A program made the position numbers and the translations under genes. A DNA stretch of 64,000 nt from Streptomyces sp. PKU-EA00015 (GTDB lineage: Bacteria > Actinomycetota > Actinomycetes > Streptomycetales > Streptomycetaceae): contig NZ_JABZEE010000001.1 of the NCBI RefSeq assembly GCF_013387495.1, positions 62,001 through 126,000 on the forward strand, given 5' to 3'. This document shows positions 7,896-16,433 of the stretch, one piece after another. Positions within the stretch are counted from its first letter, which is position 1. Each line of letters begins with the position of its first letter. The notes beneath the pieces were generated by a model. It worked only from the letters and a program-made list of their open reading frames with translations, searched no databases and had not been told where the DNA came from.

Positions 7896-8876
7896 TTACA
7901 TGCTCCGCTCCGGGCGGCGCTCTCGGCCGGACTGGAAAGAGCGCCGGTGCGCGAGGGGACCCACTCCGCGACGTGCGGTGAAGTGATGGCGCAGGGCGTC
8001 GGCACTGCCGAAGCCCGACCGTGTGGCTACGGCTTCCACCGGCAGATCGCTGCTCTCCAAGAGTTGCTCTGCTCGGTGCAGCCGTTGGTCGAGCAGCCAG
8101 CGGTGCGGCGTGGTGCCAGTGGCTGCCTTGAATCTCCTGGCGAGGGTCCGAGGCGACATTCGTGCCCGGGAAGCCAGCATGTCCACAGTCAGAGGGCGCT
8201 CGAGGTGTGCCTGCATCCAGTCCAGCAGGTCGGAAAGCTCGTAGCCGTTGCCGACCTCGGGGACCGGCATTTCGACGTACTGCGCCTGACCGCCAGATCG
8301 GTGCGCCGGTACAACCATACGGCGGGCCAGTGCGTTGGCAGTCGCGGCGCCATACTCGCGGCGCACCATGTGCAGGCAGGCGTCGATCCCGGCGGCAGCC
8401 CCGGCACTGGTGAGAATGGGCCCATCCTCGACATAGAGAACGTCACGCTCGACCCGGACGCTTGGATACTGCTCAGCAAGCTGGTCGGCGAACTGCCAGT
8501 GTGTTGCGGCTCGCCGCCCGTCGAGCAGGCCCGCCATGGCGAGCGGGAAGACACCCGTGCACACGGACAGCACTCGGGCACCGCGGACGACCGCGTCGCG
8601 CAGCGCCTCAGCAATCGACGGCAGCACAGGCCGGTCGAGGTCCGGCCAGGCCGGCACGGTCACCAGGTCGGCATTGGTCATCCGTTCGAGCCCGTACTCG
8701 ACATGGATGGAAAACCCCGACGTGGTGGCCACGAGGCCCGGACGCGGTGCGCAGACCGCGAAGTCATAGACCGGCAGGCCATCGTCGGAGCGGTCCAGCC
8801 CGAAGACCTGACAGATCACACCGAGTTCGAACGCTGCCGCTCTGTCGCCGACCAGGGCGACCACGTTGCGCATCAC
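7896..8876 (-). CDS. GlxA-family AraC-type transcriptional regulator
   Basis: 326 residues. Residues about 1-190 form a DJ-1/PfpI (glutamine-amidotransferase-like) domain: VVALVGDRAAAFELGVICQV, then SVCTGVFPLAMAGLLDGRRA with the Cys elbow and GPILTSAGAAAGIDACLHMV. Residues about 215-315 are an AraC double helix-turn-helix (LTVDMLASRARMSPRTLARR, then RLHRAEQLLESSDLPVEAVA and SGFGSADALRHHF). Such proteins are cytoplasmic activators that sense small ligands through the N-terminal domain. The start is the ATG at 8876 (ATG-ATG in tandem). It is divergent from the GH16-like gene across about 358 bases, so that gene is one possible target. Confidence 0.9.
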   Translation of the reverse strand: MMRNVVALVGDRAAAFELGVICQVFGLDRSDDGLPVYDFAVCAPRPGLVATTSGFSIHVEYGLERMTNADLVTVPAWPDLDRPVLPSIAEALRDAVVRGARVLSVCTGVFPLAMAGLLDGRRAATHWQFADQLAEQYPSVRVERDVLYVEDGPILTSAGAAAGIDACLHMVRREYGAATANALARRMVVPAHRSGGQAQYVEMPVPEVGNGYELSDLLDWMQAHLERPLTVDMLASRARMSPRTLARRFKAATGTTPHRWLLDQRLHRAEQLLESSDLPVEAVATRSGFGSADALRHHFTARRGVGPLAHRRSFQSGRERRPERSM

Positions 8877-9234
8877 AGCTCCATCATGGCAGAAACTTCC
8901 CGCACCCTGTCAGTCCTGCCAGTACTCTTGCGGCTTCCCGTCCGGCAGGCTGCAACCCATGGACTCCTCCCACGCAGGGGTGACGACCAGGGATTGGCGC
9001 TGCGGTACGCCCGGTGTTCCCTGGCGCACACATCCGTCGCGCCTCGCTATTTGACGCACCGTCAGGTAAGCCACCGAAGGATTGCTGCGTCGACAGCGTG
9101 ATCACTCTGGGCCTGTCGACCGGCGGACCGGATGGGATCGGTCCGGCACGGCGCCCGGCCCGGGATGCTCAATACGGGGCATTCTCTGCACACACTTACA
9201 TTTATCGACCACCCACGGAAATACGGAGAGTGCA
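8877..9234. other. divergent intergenic region, GlxA regulator / GH16-like gene
   Basis: No coding sequence is supported. The right part becomes A/T-rich (around 9185-9230) just before the GH16-like gene, consistent with a promoter. I could not define an operator. Confidence 0.35.
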
Positions 9235-10047
9235 GTGACAGAAGGAACACCTGTCATCAACCCTGTCAGCAAGCAGGGTTATATTCTGGAATTCGACGAA
9301 TCCTTTCACGGCGACGACCTGGATGGTTCCCGGTGGCTGCCGTACTATTTGCCGCACTGGAGTTCTCGCGAAGCAGCGCGCGCCAGGTATCATATTGAGC
9401 AGGGCGCTTTGAATCTGCTCATCGAAGAAGAACAGAAGCCATGGTGTCCTGAGTTCGACGGTGACATCAGGGTTTCTTCCTTGCAGACCGGTTTGTTCGC
9501 CGGCCCCATCGGGAGTCCGATCGGACAAATGCATTTCAAGCCGTCCCTCCGCGTGCGCGAGGCACAGGAATCCGGCAAGCTCTATACCCCTCAGTACGGG
9601 TTCTTCGAGATGCGGGCGAAGGCGACCGCCGACCCGCACTGCATGGTCGCTCTATGGATGATCGGTCATGAGGATGTGCCGGAGCATTCCGCGGAGATAT
9701 GCATCTTTGAGATCTTCGGCCGTGAATTGACTCCGGACACGACAGCCGTTGGTATGGGACTCCACCCATGGGGCGATCCCACCATTCACGAGGAGTGGGC
9801 CGCGGAACACCTCGCCATCGATGCACGCGAGTATCACACATATGCCGTGGAATGGACTCCGGACCACGTCGCCTTCTTCGTCGACGACAAGCTGGTAAAG
9901 GTTTCGAACCAGTCCCCCAGTTATCCTATGCAATTCATGCTCAGCATTTACGAATTTCCTGAAGGCCGACAGGTCGCCAGCTCTTATCCCAAGCGATTCA
10001 CTGTGGATTATTTCCGCGGCTATCGCGCGGCCCCTGCCCCGGGATGA
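9235..10047 (+). CDS. glycoside hydrolase family 16-like protein with altered active-site motif
   Basis: 270 residues, GTG at 9235 after a GGAGAG site. It has the jelly-roll signature of GH16 (laminarinase/lichenase type): EFDESFHGDDLDGSRWLPYY at the start, YGFFEMRAKAT, LHPWGDPTIHEEW, then YHTYAVEWTPDHVAFFVDD and VDYFRGYR at the end. The catalytic segment, normally ExDxxE, reads EICIFE (about residues 155-160): both glutamates remain but the central Asp is Cys. There is no signal peptide, so it may be cytoplasmic or leave by another route. Codons are richer in A/T than in neighbouring genes, which suggests recent acquisition. Activity on beta-glucan is uncertain. Confidence 0.8.
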   Translation: MTEGTPVINPVSKQGYILEFDESFHGDDLDGSRWLPYYLPHWSSREAARARYHIEQGALNLLIEEEQKPWCPEFDGDIRVSSLQTGLFAGPIGSPIGQMHFKPSLRVREAQESGKLYTPQYGFFEMRAKATADPHCMVALWMIGHEDVPEHSAEICIFEIFGRELTPDTTAVGMGLHPWGDPTIHEEWAAEHLAIDAREYHTYAVEWTPDHVAFFVDDKLVKVSNQSPSYPMQFMLSIYEFPEGRQVASSYPKRFTVDYFRGYRAAPAPG

Positions 10048-10385
10048 CACGCCGCGGCGGCACAGGATGTTGCGTTGCCCGGGCAGCCGCCGTCGGCAAT
10101 CACCGTGGTGCCGCCCACGGTGCCTTGGCGCCGGCCTCGTCTCACGCCTGACCTCCACGCTTCACTTGAGGTGGCGTCCGGATCCTGCCGCGCGTTGATC
10201 CGCGGGATGAGCTCGGAGAGACCCTTCCCGGCCTGTGCCGTAGCGGGGACTTCAGCCCCGTGTCCAGCAGCGCATGGCTCCGGGGAGCCATGCGGTGGTG
10301 AGCTCTGTGGGGGGATGTGCCGAGAAGGTTTGCTGTCTACCGTCGGTGGGGCGTTGCCACGCGCTGACCTCGGAGGATGCCTGTT
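10048..10385. other. gap with a possible transposase scrap
   Basis: No intact gene. On the minus strand around 10068-10145 the frame reads GTVGGTTVIADGGCPG, which resembles the GTTVIADGGYxGT stretch near the end of some DDE transposases; only about 25 residues are recognisable. The right end holds the GGAGG ribosome site (10372-10376) of the kinase gene. Confidence 0.35.
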
Positions 10386-11642
10386 GTGCCCGAAAATATC
10401 CGGATGAAGGAAAGTGTCAGCGGATGGGTGCCGGACAGGTGGGGACTTCGGGCGGATCTGCTGACTGCGAGGGCCCGGCCGTTGCCGACGCTGTCCTGGC
10501 CCCGCCGCTTGAGCCGGCTGCCGCAGGTCTCGGTGTTTCTGCTCGCTGTGGCCTTGGGCGGGACCGGCGCGGATCTCACCGCACAGGTGCTGGCTGCGGT
10601 GCACGCCGTCACCGCGGTGGTGGCGTTGCGGTGGCCGACGCCGGCGTGGTGGCTCGCGATGGCCATGACGGTCGTTGTCGTGGTGGGGCATCCGCCCACC
10701 CACGACAACTGGCTGTGGGTCTGGGCGGTGCAGGCCGTGGTGCTGTTCCTGCTGTCGCTTCGGGTGCGTCCTTTCTCAGCGGCTGTGGCGACCGCTGTCA
10801 CCGCCTTGCTCATGCTGGTTCTGAAGCTGTCCGGGACGGCGGTCGGGGACTGGCCCGTGACCGCCCTTGGCACCGTGTTGCTCGTTGTGGGGCCGGTCTT
10901 GGGGTCGATCAGGCGGGGACGGCGCGAGGATCGTGCCCGGCTGGCTGAGCAGTTCGTTGCGACCGCCCACGAGCGGGCCGCGCGGACCGTACTGGAGGAA
11001 CGAGCCCGAATCGCCCGTGAGCTGCACGATGTGGTCGCCCATCACATGTCCCTGATCTCCGTTCAGGCCGACGCCGCCCGCTACCGTGTGCCGGATCCGC
11101 CCGCGGAACTCGTCAACGAGTTCGCGTCGATCCGGGCGAGCGCGCTGGAGGCTCTGACGGAGCTGCGCCGCCTGTTGGGTGTGCTGCGCTTCGAGGTTCC
11201 CGGCGATGGCGCGGCCGGCACCGCACCGCAGCCCTCCCTGGTTCGACTCGACGACCTGCTGGACTCGGTCAGCGCCGCGGGGCTGACCGTCACCTCGCAG
11301 GTCCGGGGGACGGCGCGGGCCCTGCCGCCAGGGGTGGAGTTGTCCGCGTACCGGATCGTTCAGGAAGCACTCAGCAACTCCCTGCGGCACGCGTCCGGCG
11401 CCGAGGTCGTCGTGCGGATCGGATACGGTCACGACACGCTGACGCTGAGCGTCACCAACACTGCCGTGCCTGTGGCCTCCGGACCGTCACCCGGCGCAGG
11501 GCACGGCCTGACCGGCATGCGCGAGCGTGCCGCGATGCTGGGCGGCGAGCTGACCGCCGGCCCCGCGTCCGACGGCGGCTGGGAGGTCCATGCTGTGCTC
11601 CCTGTCCCCGCCCCACCCACCGGCAAGGAGTCGCCCCCGTGA
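10386..11642 (+). CDS. NarL-type sensor histidine kinase
   Basis: 418 residues from a GTG at 10386, which sits 9 bases after GGAGG; an ATG at 10377 is too close to that site. The N-terminal half holds about five membrane helices (LPQVSVFLLAVALGG to VTALGTVLLVVGPVLGS) and acts as the sensor. Then come a short coiled stretch, the HisKA_3 box with the phospho-accepting His in ARELHDVVAHHMSL (about residue 211), an N box in YRIVQEALSNSLRHA, and a G box in GHGLTGMRERAAMLGG. It autophosphorylates and passes phosphate to the response regulator encoded next, with which it overlaps by GTGA. The stimulus is unknown. Confidence 0.92.
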   Translation: MPENIRMKESVSGWVPDRWGLRADLLTARARPLPTLSWPRRLSRLPQVSVFLLAVALGGTGADLTAQVLAAVHAVTAVVALRWPTPAWWLAMAMTVVVVVGHPPTHDNWLWVWAVQAVVLFLLSLRVRPFSAAVATAVTALLMLVLKLSGTAVGDWPVTALGTVLLVVGPVLGSIRRGRREDRARLAEQFVATAHERAARTVLEERARIARELHDVVAHHMSLISVQADAARYRVPDPPAELVNEFASIRASALEALTELRRLLGVLRFEVPGDGAAGTAPQPSLVRLDDLLDSVSAAGLTVTSQVRGTARALPPGVELSAYRIVQEALSNSLRHASGAEVVVRIGYGHDTLTLSVTNTAVPVASGPSPGAGHGLTGMRERAAMLGGELTAGPASDGGWEVHAVLPVPAPPTGKESPP

Positions 11643-12313
11643 CAATCCGCGTGCTGATCGCCGACGACCAGGCCATGGTCCGTGACGCGTTCTCGGTCAT
11701 GCTCGGCGCCCAGTCGGACCTCGAGGTCATCGCGTGTGCCGAGGACGGCGAGCAGGCCGTCGCGCTCACCGAGAAGCTCGGGCCGGACGTGGTCGTCATG
11801 GACATCCGGATGCCGAACCTGGACGGCATCGAGGCCACCCGCCGCATCACCGCACGCCCCGAGGCGGCTACCAGGATCCTGATCCTGACCACGTTCAACC
11901 TGGACGAGTACGTGTACGAGGCGCTGCGTGCCGGCGCCGGGGGTTTCCTGCTCAAGGACGCCTCCGGTGACCAGCTCGCGGAGGCGGTGCGGATCGTCGC
12001 GCGCGGTGACGCCCTGCTCGCCCCGGACTTGACCATGCGGCTGATCAACGAGTTCGCCCGCGCCACATCCGGTCCCCGGCCCACGCCCGGGGCACGGATC
12101 GAAAGGCTCACGCCGCGGGAGACCGAGGTCCTGGTTCAGGTCGCATTCGGCCTGTCCAACGCGGAGATCGCGCGGAAACTCGTGGTCGCCGAGGAGACGG
12201 TCAAGACCCACATCGGCCGCATTTTGAGCAAGATGCAGCTTCGGGACCGCACTCAGGCAGCCATCCTCGCCTACGAAAGCGGTCTGGTGGTGCCCGGCTC
12301 CAAACCGCGGTGA
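11639..12313 (+). CDS. NarL/LuxR-family response regulator
   Basis: 224 residues, GTG overlapping the kinase stop. The receiver domain has the acidic pocket in IADDQAM, the phospho-acceptor Asp near residue 54 in VVVMDIRMPN, the Thr switch in ILTTFN and the Lys in FLLKDASG. A GerE/LuxR helix-turn-helix follows at about residues 155-215 (LTPRETEVLVQVAFGLSNAE, then ETVKTHIGRILSKMQ). The pair probably controls the membrane esterase gene that starts about 140 bases downstream on the same strand, an arrangement often seen in Streptomyces; that is inference. Confidence 0.93.
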   Translation: MTIRVLIADDQAMVRDAFSVMLGAQSDLEVIACAEDGEQAVALTEKLGPDVVVMDIRMPNLDGIEATRRITARPEAATRILILTTFNLDEYVYEALRAGAGGFLLKDASGDQLAEAVRIVARGDALLAPDLTMRLINEFARATSGPRPTPGARIERLTPRETEVLVQVAFGLSNAEIARKLVVAEETVKTHIGRILSKMQLRDRTQAAILAYESGLVVPGSKPR

Positions 12314-12452
12314 TCGCGCGTACCCCCGGGGAGCCAGGCGGCGGTTTGGCTCGGTGGGGGGACGCCGGCCAGGAGGTCCGGCAGGGACGCTGGTGCCATG
12401 TCCGGCAAGGCCTGATCCGGCCGCCGGTGATCCCACCTCACGGAGCGCCAAC

Positions 12453-13676
12453 ATGTCCACGCCCCAGCCCTCTGTCCCGGCCGCCCGGTCGGCCCGCCGT
12501 CAGGCACACCCCGGGCCCGTCCGCAGGATCCTCCGCGTCGTCCTGGCGCTGATCGCCTCGCTGATCGCCTTCCTCGCCGGATCGATCGTGCTGGGCGCCT
12601 GGATACCAGCGATCCCGAAAGCCGGCGTCATCGGGCCGGTCCTGGGAGGCCAGTATCCGTTCCACATCGCGCTGCTCGCTCTCGTCGGGCTCGGCCTCGG
12701 TGTGCTGGCATGGCGTAGCGGTCTTGTCCGCTGGGGTCGGACACTGACCGCGCTCACCGCTGTGTCGGCCGCTTTCGCCCTGGCGATCGGTGCGGTCCAG
12801 TACGCCACCGCCGGCAAGGAGCACACCCGAATCTCCTTCGGCGAGGTCATCACCCAGCTCGCCTACCCGGGCGCCGTCCCCGACGACTCCCCCACCTACG
12901 CCGAGCGCGACGGGGAGAAGCTGAAGGCCGACCTCTACCTTCCCAAGGCCGCACAGAACCGCTCGGGCAAGGTTCCGGCGATCGTGCTCGCGCACGCCGG
13001 TGGCTTCCACACCTTCGACAAGAGCGACCTGCGCGGCACCGCCCGGTGGCTGGCCGACCACGGCGTCGCCGCGATCGCCATCGACTACCGCCTCGCCCGC
13101 CCCGACCGGCCCACCTGGGACAAAGCCCCCCAGGACCTCGTCACCGCACTTCGCTGGACCGAGGACCACGCCGGCCACTACGGCATCGACCCCAACCGAA
13201 TCTCCCTGGGCGGCATGTCCGCCGGCGGAACCCTCGCCCTGGACGCCGCCTGGCGCCTGAAGAACGGCACCATCAAGGCCGGCGACGGCCGCGCCCCCAA
13301 GCCCCCGCACTCCGTCGTCGGGTTCTACCCCGGCACCGACGTCACCGACATGTGGCAACGCGACGTCGCGGGCTCGCGCCAGGCCGCCGAACTGTTCACC
13401 GGCGGCACCCCCGAGCAGCACCCGGACCGCTACCGTGCCGTCTCGCCCACCACTCATGTCACCGCAGGGCTCCAGCCCACCCTCCTCGTTGTCGGCGACC
13501 GCGACCGCAGCGCAACACCCACCACCATCGACGACCTCGCTGACGCCCTATGCGCCAAGGGCGTCGAGACCACGGTCAAGAAACTGCCGTTCGCCGAACA
13601 CGCCTTCGACGACGCCTACGGCAGCCTTACCTCCCAGACCAGCCGACAGATCCTCCTCGACTTCCTCACGCGGTAA
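12453..13676 (+). CDS. membrane-anchored alpha/beta hydrolase (esterase/lipase-like)
   Basis: 407 residues. Three membrane helices occupy about residues 28-115 (VVLALIASLIAFLAGSIVLG, LLALVGLGLGVLAW and LTALTAVSAAFALAIGAVQY). The exported or peripheral catalytic domain follows: an oxyanion stretch LAHAGGFHTF, the nucleophile elbow GMSAG, a candidate Asp in LLVVGDRDRSATP and His in FAEHAFDDAYG. The DLYLPK...VLAHAGG layout is that of hormone-sensitive-lipase/BD-FAE-like esterases. The ATG at 12453 is favoured because it gives a normal membrane-protein start; CGGAG lies about 8 bases upstream. It follows the two-component genes and may be their target. The substrate is unknown. Confidence 0.85.
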   Translation: MSTPQPSVPAARSARRQAHPGPVRRILRVVLALIASLIAFLAGSIVLGAWIPAIPKAGVIGPVLGGQYPFHIALLALVGLGLGVLAWRSGLVRWGRTLTALTAVSAAFALAIGAVQYATAGKEHTRISFGEVITQLAYPGAVPDDSPTYAERDGEKLKADLYLPKAAQNRSGKVPAIVLAHAGGFHTFDKSDLRGTARWLADHGVAAIAIDYRLARPDRPTWDKAPQDLVTALRWTEDHAGHYGIDPNRISLGGMSAGGTLALDAAWRLKNGTIKAGDGRAPKPPHSVVGFYPGTDVTDMWQRDVAGSRQAAELFTGGTPEQHPDRYRAVSPTTHVTAGLQPTLLVVGDRDRSATPTTIDDLADALCAKGVETTVKKLPFAEHAFDDAYGSLTSQTSRQILLDFLTR

Positions 13677-14289
13677 CTCTGCGCCGACCTCCCCTTGATG
13701 GGGTCCGAGCAGTACTCGCCGAGGGATGGCGGATGGCCCGGCCCCAGAACCGAGCCATCCGCCATCACGGACATCAGCACCGAATCAGTGCGAGTGGCCT
13801 CCGGCCCGTGTGCCCGGACCGAGAGCCGCACAGAGTTCCCGGGGTCGGCGGGCGGCAGCCGCGTGCCGGCCCCGGGCCCGAACGTCACCCATCGCCACAT
13901 GTCCGTTCGCCGCGCCTTGCTGCAAGCCGCGCCACAGCATCGTCCGGCCGGCATTCCGGACCGCATACGGAAATTGAGCAGTCGTTACTCTGACCGGTCC
14001 ACATGCGGATCGGGGAAACTCGGGCGTCCAGGCGCACCGCGCGGTGTCGCGTCGTCCCAGGTCCGAGGTGAGTGCCTGTTCCGGGTGGGCCGGGCCGTCG
14101 CCGTGCCCTGCTGCCTTCCGCGGACGGCGATGGTGAGAGACGCGGGCTTCGGAATCTCACCGCCGACAGGCCGTGCTTGTCGCTTCCATGACGAGGACTT
14201 CGCGATGCGCCCCGGAGCGCGGCACCGGGCCGGCCGTCACGGACTGGCCCCCACCACCTTCGACAGACCGGACAAGGATTCATCCACCG
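13677..14289. other. 613-base gap without a supported gene
   Basis: Several frames are open on both strands, the longest on the minus strand near 13690-13966, but none has a recognisable domain, signal peptide or clear ribosome site, so I do not call a gene. The last 20 bases contain an AAGGA motif that may serve the secreted protein that follows. Confidence 0.4.
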
Positions 14290-15480
14290 ATGCACTTCTT
14301 CAGCAGGCTCCGGCGCTCGCCGGCTCACCTCGCCGTCGCCGCGAGCGTCGCGGCGAGCACGCTCGTGTCCCTTCCTGCTCCGGCCGCTGCGGCGGGATCG
14401 CCGGCCCCTCCGCGCGTGTCTGTCTTCGCCACCGTGGCGGGCAACGAGCCCGCGGGCAGGTACACAGACCTGTCACCGCTGGCCTTCCACAGCAGCGTCC
14501 CCCTCGACATGCCGGCGCATGTGCGCCACGACGCCACGGGGCGATACTCCGTCTTCTTCTCAGGCCCCCACCTCGGCACCGCACCGACAGCCGGGCTTCA
14601 TGTACGGGCAATGACCGACGGCAACTGCATGCCCTTCGACGGCATCACCCCCAGCCGTCATCCGGGTCTGCAGATCGACGTGGCCTGCTTCGACAGCGCA
14701 GGGCGTCCGGCCGACCGCCGCTTCACCATCGCGTACAACGCCCGCGGCGCGGCACACGGGGCGATGGTGAGCGCCGCGACCGCGCCCGGTGCCGTGTCCT
14801 CCGACTGGCGGGTGGCCGAACCGCAGGACACGGGCAGTGCCGCGCGTGTCGCCTACACCCACCCGTCGCCGGGCCAATACATCGTCGACCTGCCCTATCT
14901 GCCGGGCACGGCACCCGAGTCGTTCGCCGTCACGGCCCTCGCCCCCATCGCCGAGGCCGCTACCGGCCGGATTCCAGACGTGGTGTGCGGAACGACGGGG
15001 CGGGCGCTGATCCCCGGGGACGCGGGTCCGGTCCGGCAGATCTCGGTGATCTGCCGGGACGCGGTCACCGGAGGCATGGCTCCGGGCGGCACCCGGATCC
15101 ATGTCGGATACACCCGTGGCGTCAACCTGGCGGGAGCGTCCGGCGTCGGCGAGGCATACCTCACCGCGCCCTGGATCTCCACAAACACTCGTGTGGTCCT
15201 GCCCAACAGTGCCGTCCACGACCCTGGACCGGTCACGACCGGGGCCGTCGCCGTACAGCGCCATGCCACCGGCCAGTACACCGTCGACATCGCCAACCAG
15301 GAACCCGACATCGGCTACGCGAGCCTCATCGCCACGGCCAACGGCTCCACCGCCCTCTGCCGTGTGTGGGTGCCCGACCCGGGCCGACCGGGCCATCTCT
15401 CCGTCGTCTGCCGGAGCCATGCGGGCCCGATCGACACCAGCTTCCACCTGCACTTCGTCTCCAAGAAGGGGAGTGTCTGA
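14290..15480 (+). CDS. secreted protein of unknown function
   Basis: 396 residues from an ATG at 14290, chosen because it gives a normal Sec signal (basic FSRLRRSP, hydrophobic HLAVAASVAASTLVSLPAPA, cleavage near AAA). The mature part is built from several similar segments of about 100 residues with recurring motifs: RYTDLSPL / RYSVFFSG / QYIVDLPYL / QYTVDIANQ, ARVAYTHPSPG, and paired Cys as in MTDGNCMPF, QIDVACFDSAG, DVVCG, SVICRD, ALCRVW and SVVCRS. This suggests repeated beta-sandwich domains each with a disulphide, reminiscent of surface or cell-wall-associated repeat proteins. No catalytic motif is visible. The gene is monocistronic, and mobile-element debris begins just after its stop. 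Confidence 0.75.
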   Translation: MHFFSRLRRSPAHLAVAASVAASTLVSLPAPAAAAGSPAPPRVSVFATVAGNEPAGRYTDLSPLAFHSSVPLDMPAHVRHDATGRYSVFFSGPHLGTAPTAGLHVRAMTDGNCMPFDGITPSRHPGLQIDVACFDSAGRPADRRFTIAYNARGAAHGAMVSAATAPGAVSSDWRVAEPQDTGSAARVAYTHPSPGQYIVDLPYLPGTAPESFAVTALAPIAEAATGRIPDVVCGTTGRALIPGDAGPVRQISVICRDAVTGGMAPGGTRIHVGYTRGVNLAGASGVGEAYLTAPWISTNTRVVLPNSAVHDPGPVTTGAVAVQRHATGQYTVDIANQEPDIGYASLIATANGSTALCRVWVPDPGRPGHLSVVCRSHAGPIDTSFHLHFVSKKGSV

Positions 15481-15523
15481 TCAACGGCGGATCTGCTGAT
15501 CAAGGAAGAGACGCCACGTAGGC

Positions 15524-15631
15524 GAGACGACGATCGAGCATGAGTCCGTCGCGGAGTCGGCAGGCCGTGCGATGCCGTCGGCCACGTCGGACGAACAGCT
15601 CATCGCGATGCTGGTCGACCGGGCACGCGGA
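15524..15631 (+). mobile_element. IS256-family transposase N-terminal fragment
   Basis: The plus strand reads TTIEHESVAESAGRAMPSA and then TSDEQLIAMLVDRARG, which is the N-terminus of Streptomyces IS256-type (Mutator) transposases, where the usual continuation is EGLQLTGEGG. It is cut off exactly at RARG, where the next, oppositely oriented relic begins. The start codon position reads GAG rather than a start. Only about 36 residues remain. Confidence 0.6.
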
Positions 15632-15770
15632 ACGGAAGCGGCGGCCGCGCTCGCTTTCATGCGCGCGCCCGGCCATCCTGCGTCCGCCGCCCGATCCCAG
15701 CATTCCCGCGCAGGCCGGAACTTGCCGACTCCCGCCGGACCCAGCATGAGGACGCCACGCATTGGCTGAT
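15632..15770 (-). pseudogene. fragment of a LuxR-family ATPase regulator (P-loop region)
   Basis: On the minus strand the frame gives RGVLMLGPAGVGKFRPAREC and then WDRAADAGWPGARMKASA, ending AAAASVP. This matches the P-loop segment of large LuxR-type ATPase regulators; the intact gene at 23357 has FLLFGPAGVGKSRLAEECLG at the same place. Nothing of the rest of the gene is nearby in this frame. It abuts the IS256 fragment at about 15630. Confidence 0.55.
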
Positions 15771-15810
15771 CCGCACGGCGGTGTCGAAGGCACCTGGGAT
15801 GCTGCGCCAC

Positions 15811-15897
15811 ATGGACGAGGAAGTGATCCCGATTCTTCAGGTCAAGGATGCCGCTGCGGCAGTCGCGTGGTACGACCGCCTGGGCTTCACCCAGCAG
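15811..15897 (+). pseudogene. glyoxalase/bleomycin-resistance (VOC) protein, N-terminal stub
   Basis: ATG at 15811 opens MDEEVIPILQVKDAAAAVAW and then YDRLGFTQQ, the first beta-alpha unit of a VOC-fold protein. After 29 residues the resemblance stops, and the same frame runs straight into the signal peptide of the lipoprotein that follows. A VOC protein is normally about 120-140 residues, so this is a deletion remnant. Confidence 0.55.
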
Positions 15898-16194
15898 GTG
15901 AAAAACTGCATATCTGCACTTCTGGTCTCTCCGCTGCTGCTCGTAGCCGGGTGCGCAGAGAGCCCTGCCGAGCAGTACCAGGAGGGTCACCGCTTCGGCC
16001 AAGGGGGACCTGCGGCCCATCTCGGCACTCCCGCCTCTGCCGACAGCACCGCCGACACCGGCGCGGCGGAATCGGAGTGCGGTGAGCACGCAGAGACAGA
16101 TGGAGTGGAACCTTTCCCGCCCTCCCAGGCTTGGCTGGCGGGCTGCATCGACGGCGCCCTGGGCCGACCGGCCTCCCCGCCGACAACACGCTAG
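15898..16194 (+). CDS. small lipoprotein
   Basis: 98 residues from a GTG at 15898. The N-terminus is a textbook lipoprotein signal: basic KN, hydrophobic SALLVSPLLLVAGC with lipobox VAGC (Cys19). The mature part is polar and rich in Gly, Ala, Ser and Glu, with a conserved-looking tail SQAWLAGCIDGALGR. It was joined in frame to the VOC stub immediately upstream, so its native promoter and ribosome site seem to have been lost; translation might now depend on the stub's start. The function is unknown. Confidence 0.55.
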   Translation: MKNCISALLVSPLLLVAGCAESPAEQYQEGHRFGQGGPAAHLGTPASADSTADTGAAESECGEHAETDGVEPFPPSQAWLAGCIDGALGRPASPPTTR

Positions 16195-16433
16195 GGGTCC
16201 TGGGCGCTCGCGCTGCACCACCTCCGCCAGGTGGACAGGGTCGATCCCCCTTCCCATGCGCGCAGGGGGATCACCCGGGCGCCTGCCGGCCTGAAGCACT
16301 GGAGGGCGGCCAGACAGCAGGGAGATGGCGTCACTTCGCGAGGTCAATGCCAGGCCCTCTCGAAGCGGGGACCTCGCGACGTCTGCAAGGCGAGTGGCGA
16401 CCGGTTTCGGAGGAGGACTCGTCGCAGTCCTCC

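Noticed and set aside
13616..13966. A 116-residue minus-strand frame in the gap after the membrane esterase
   Set aside because: It overlaps the end of the esterase gene, has no ribosome site and resembles no family; it was left uncalled.
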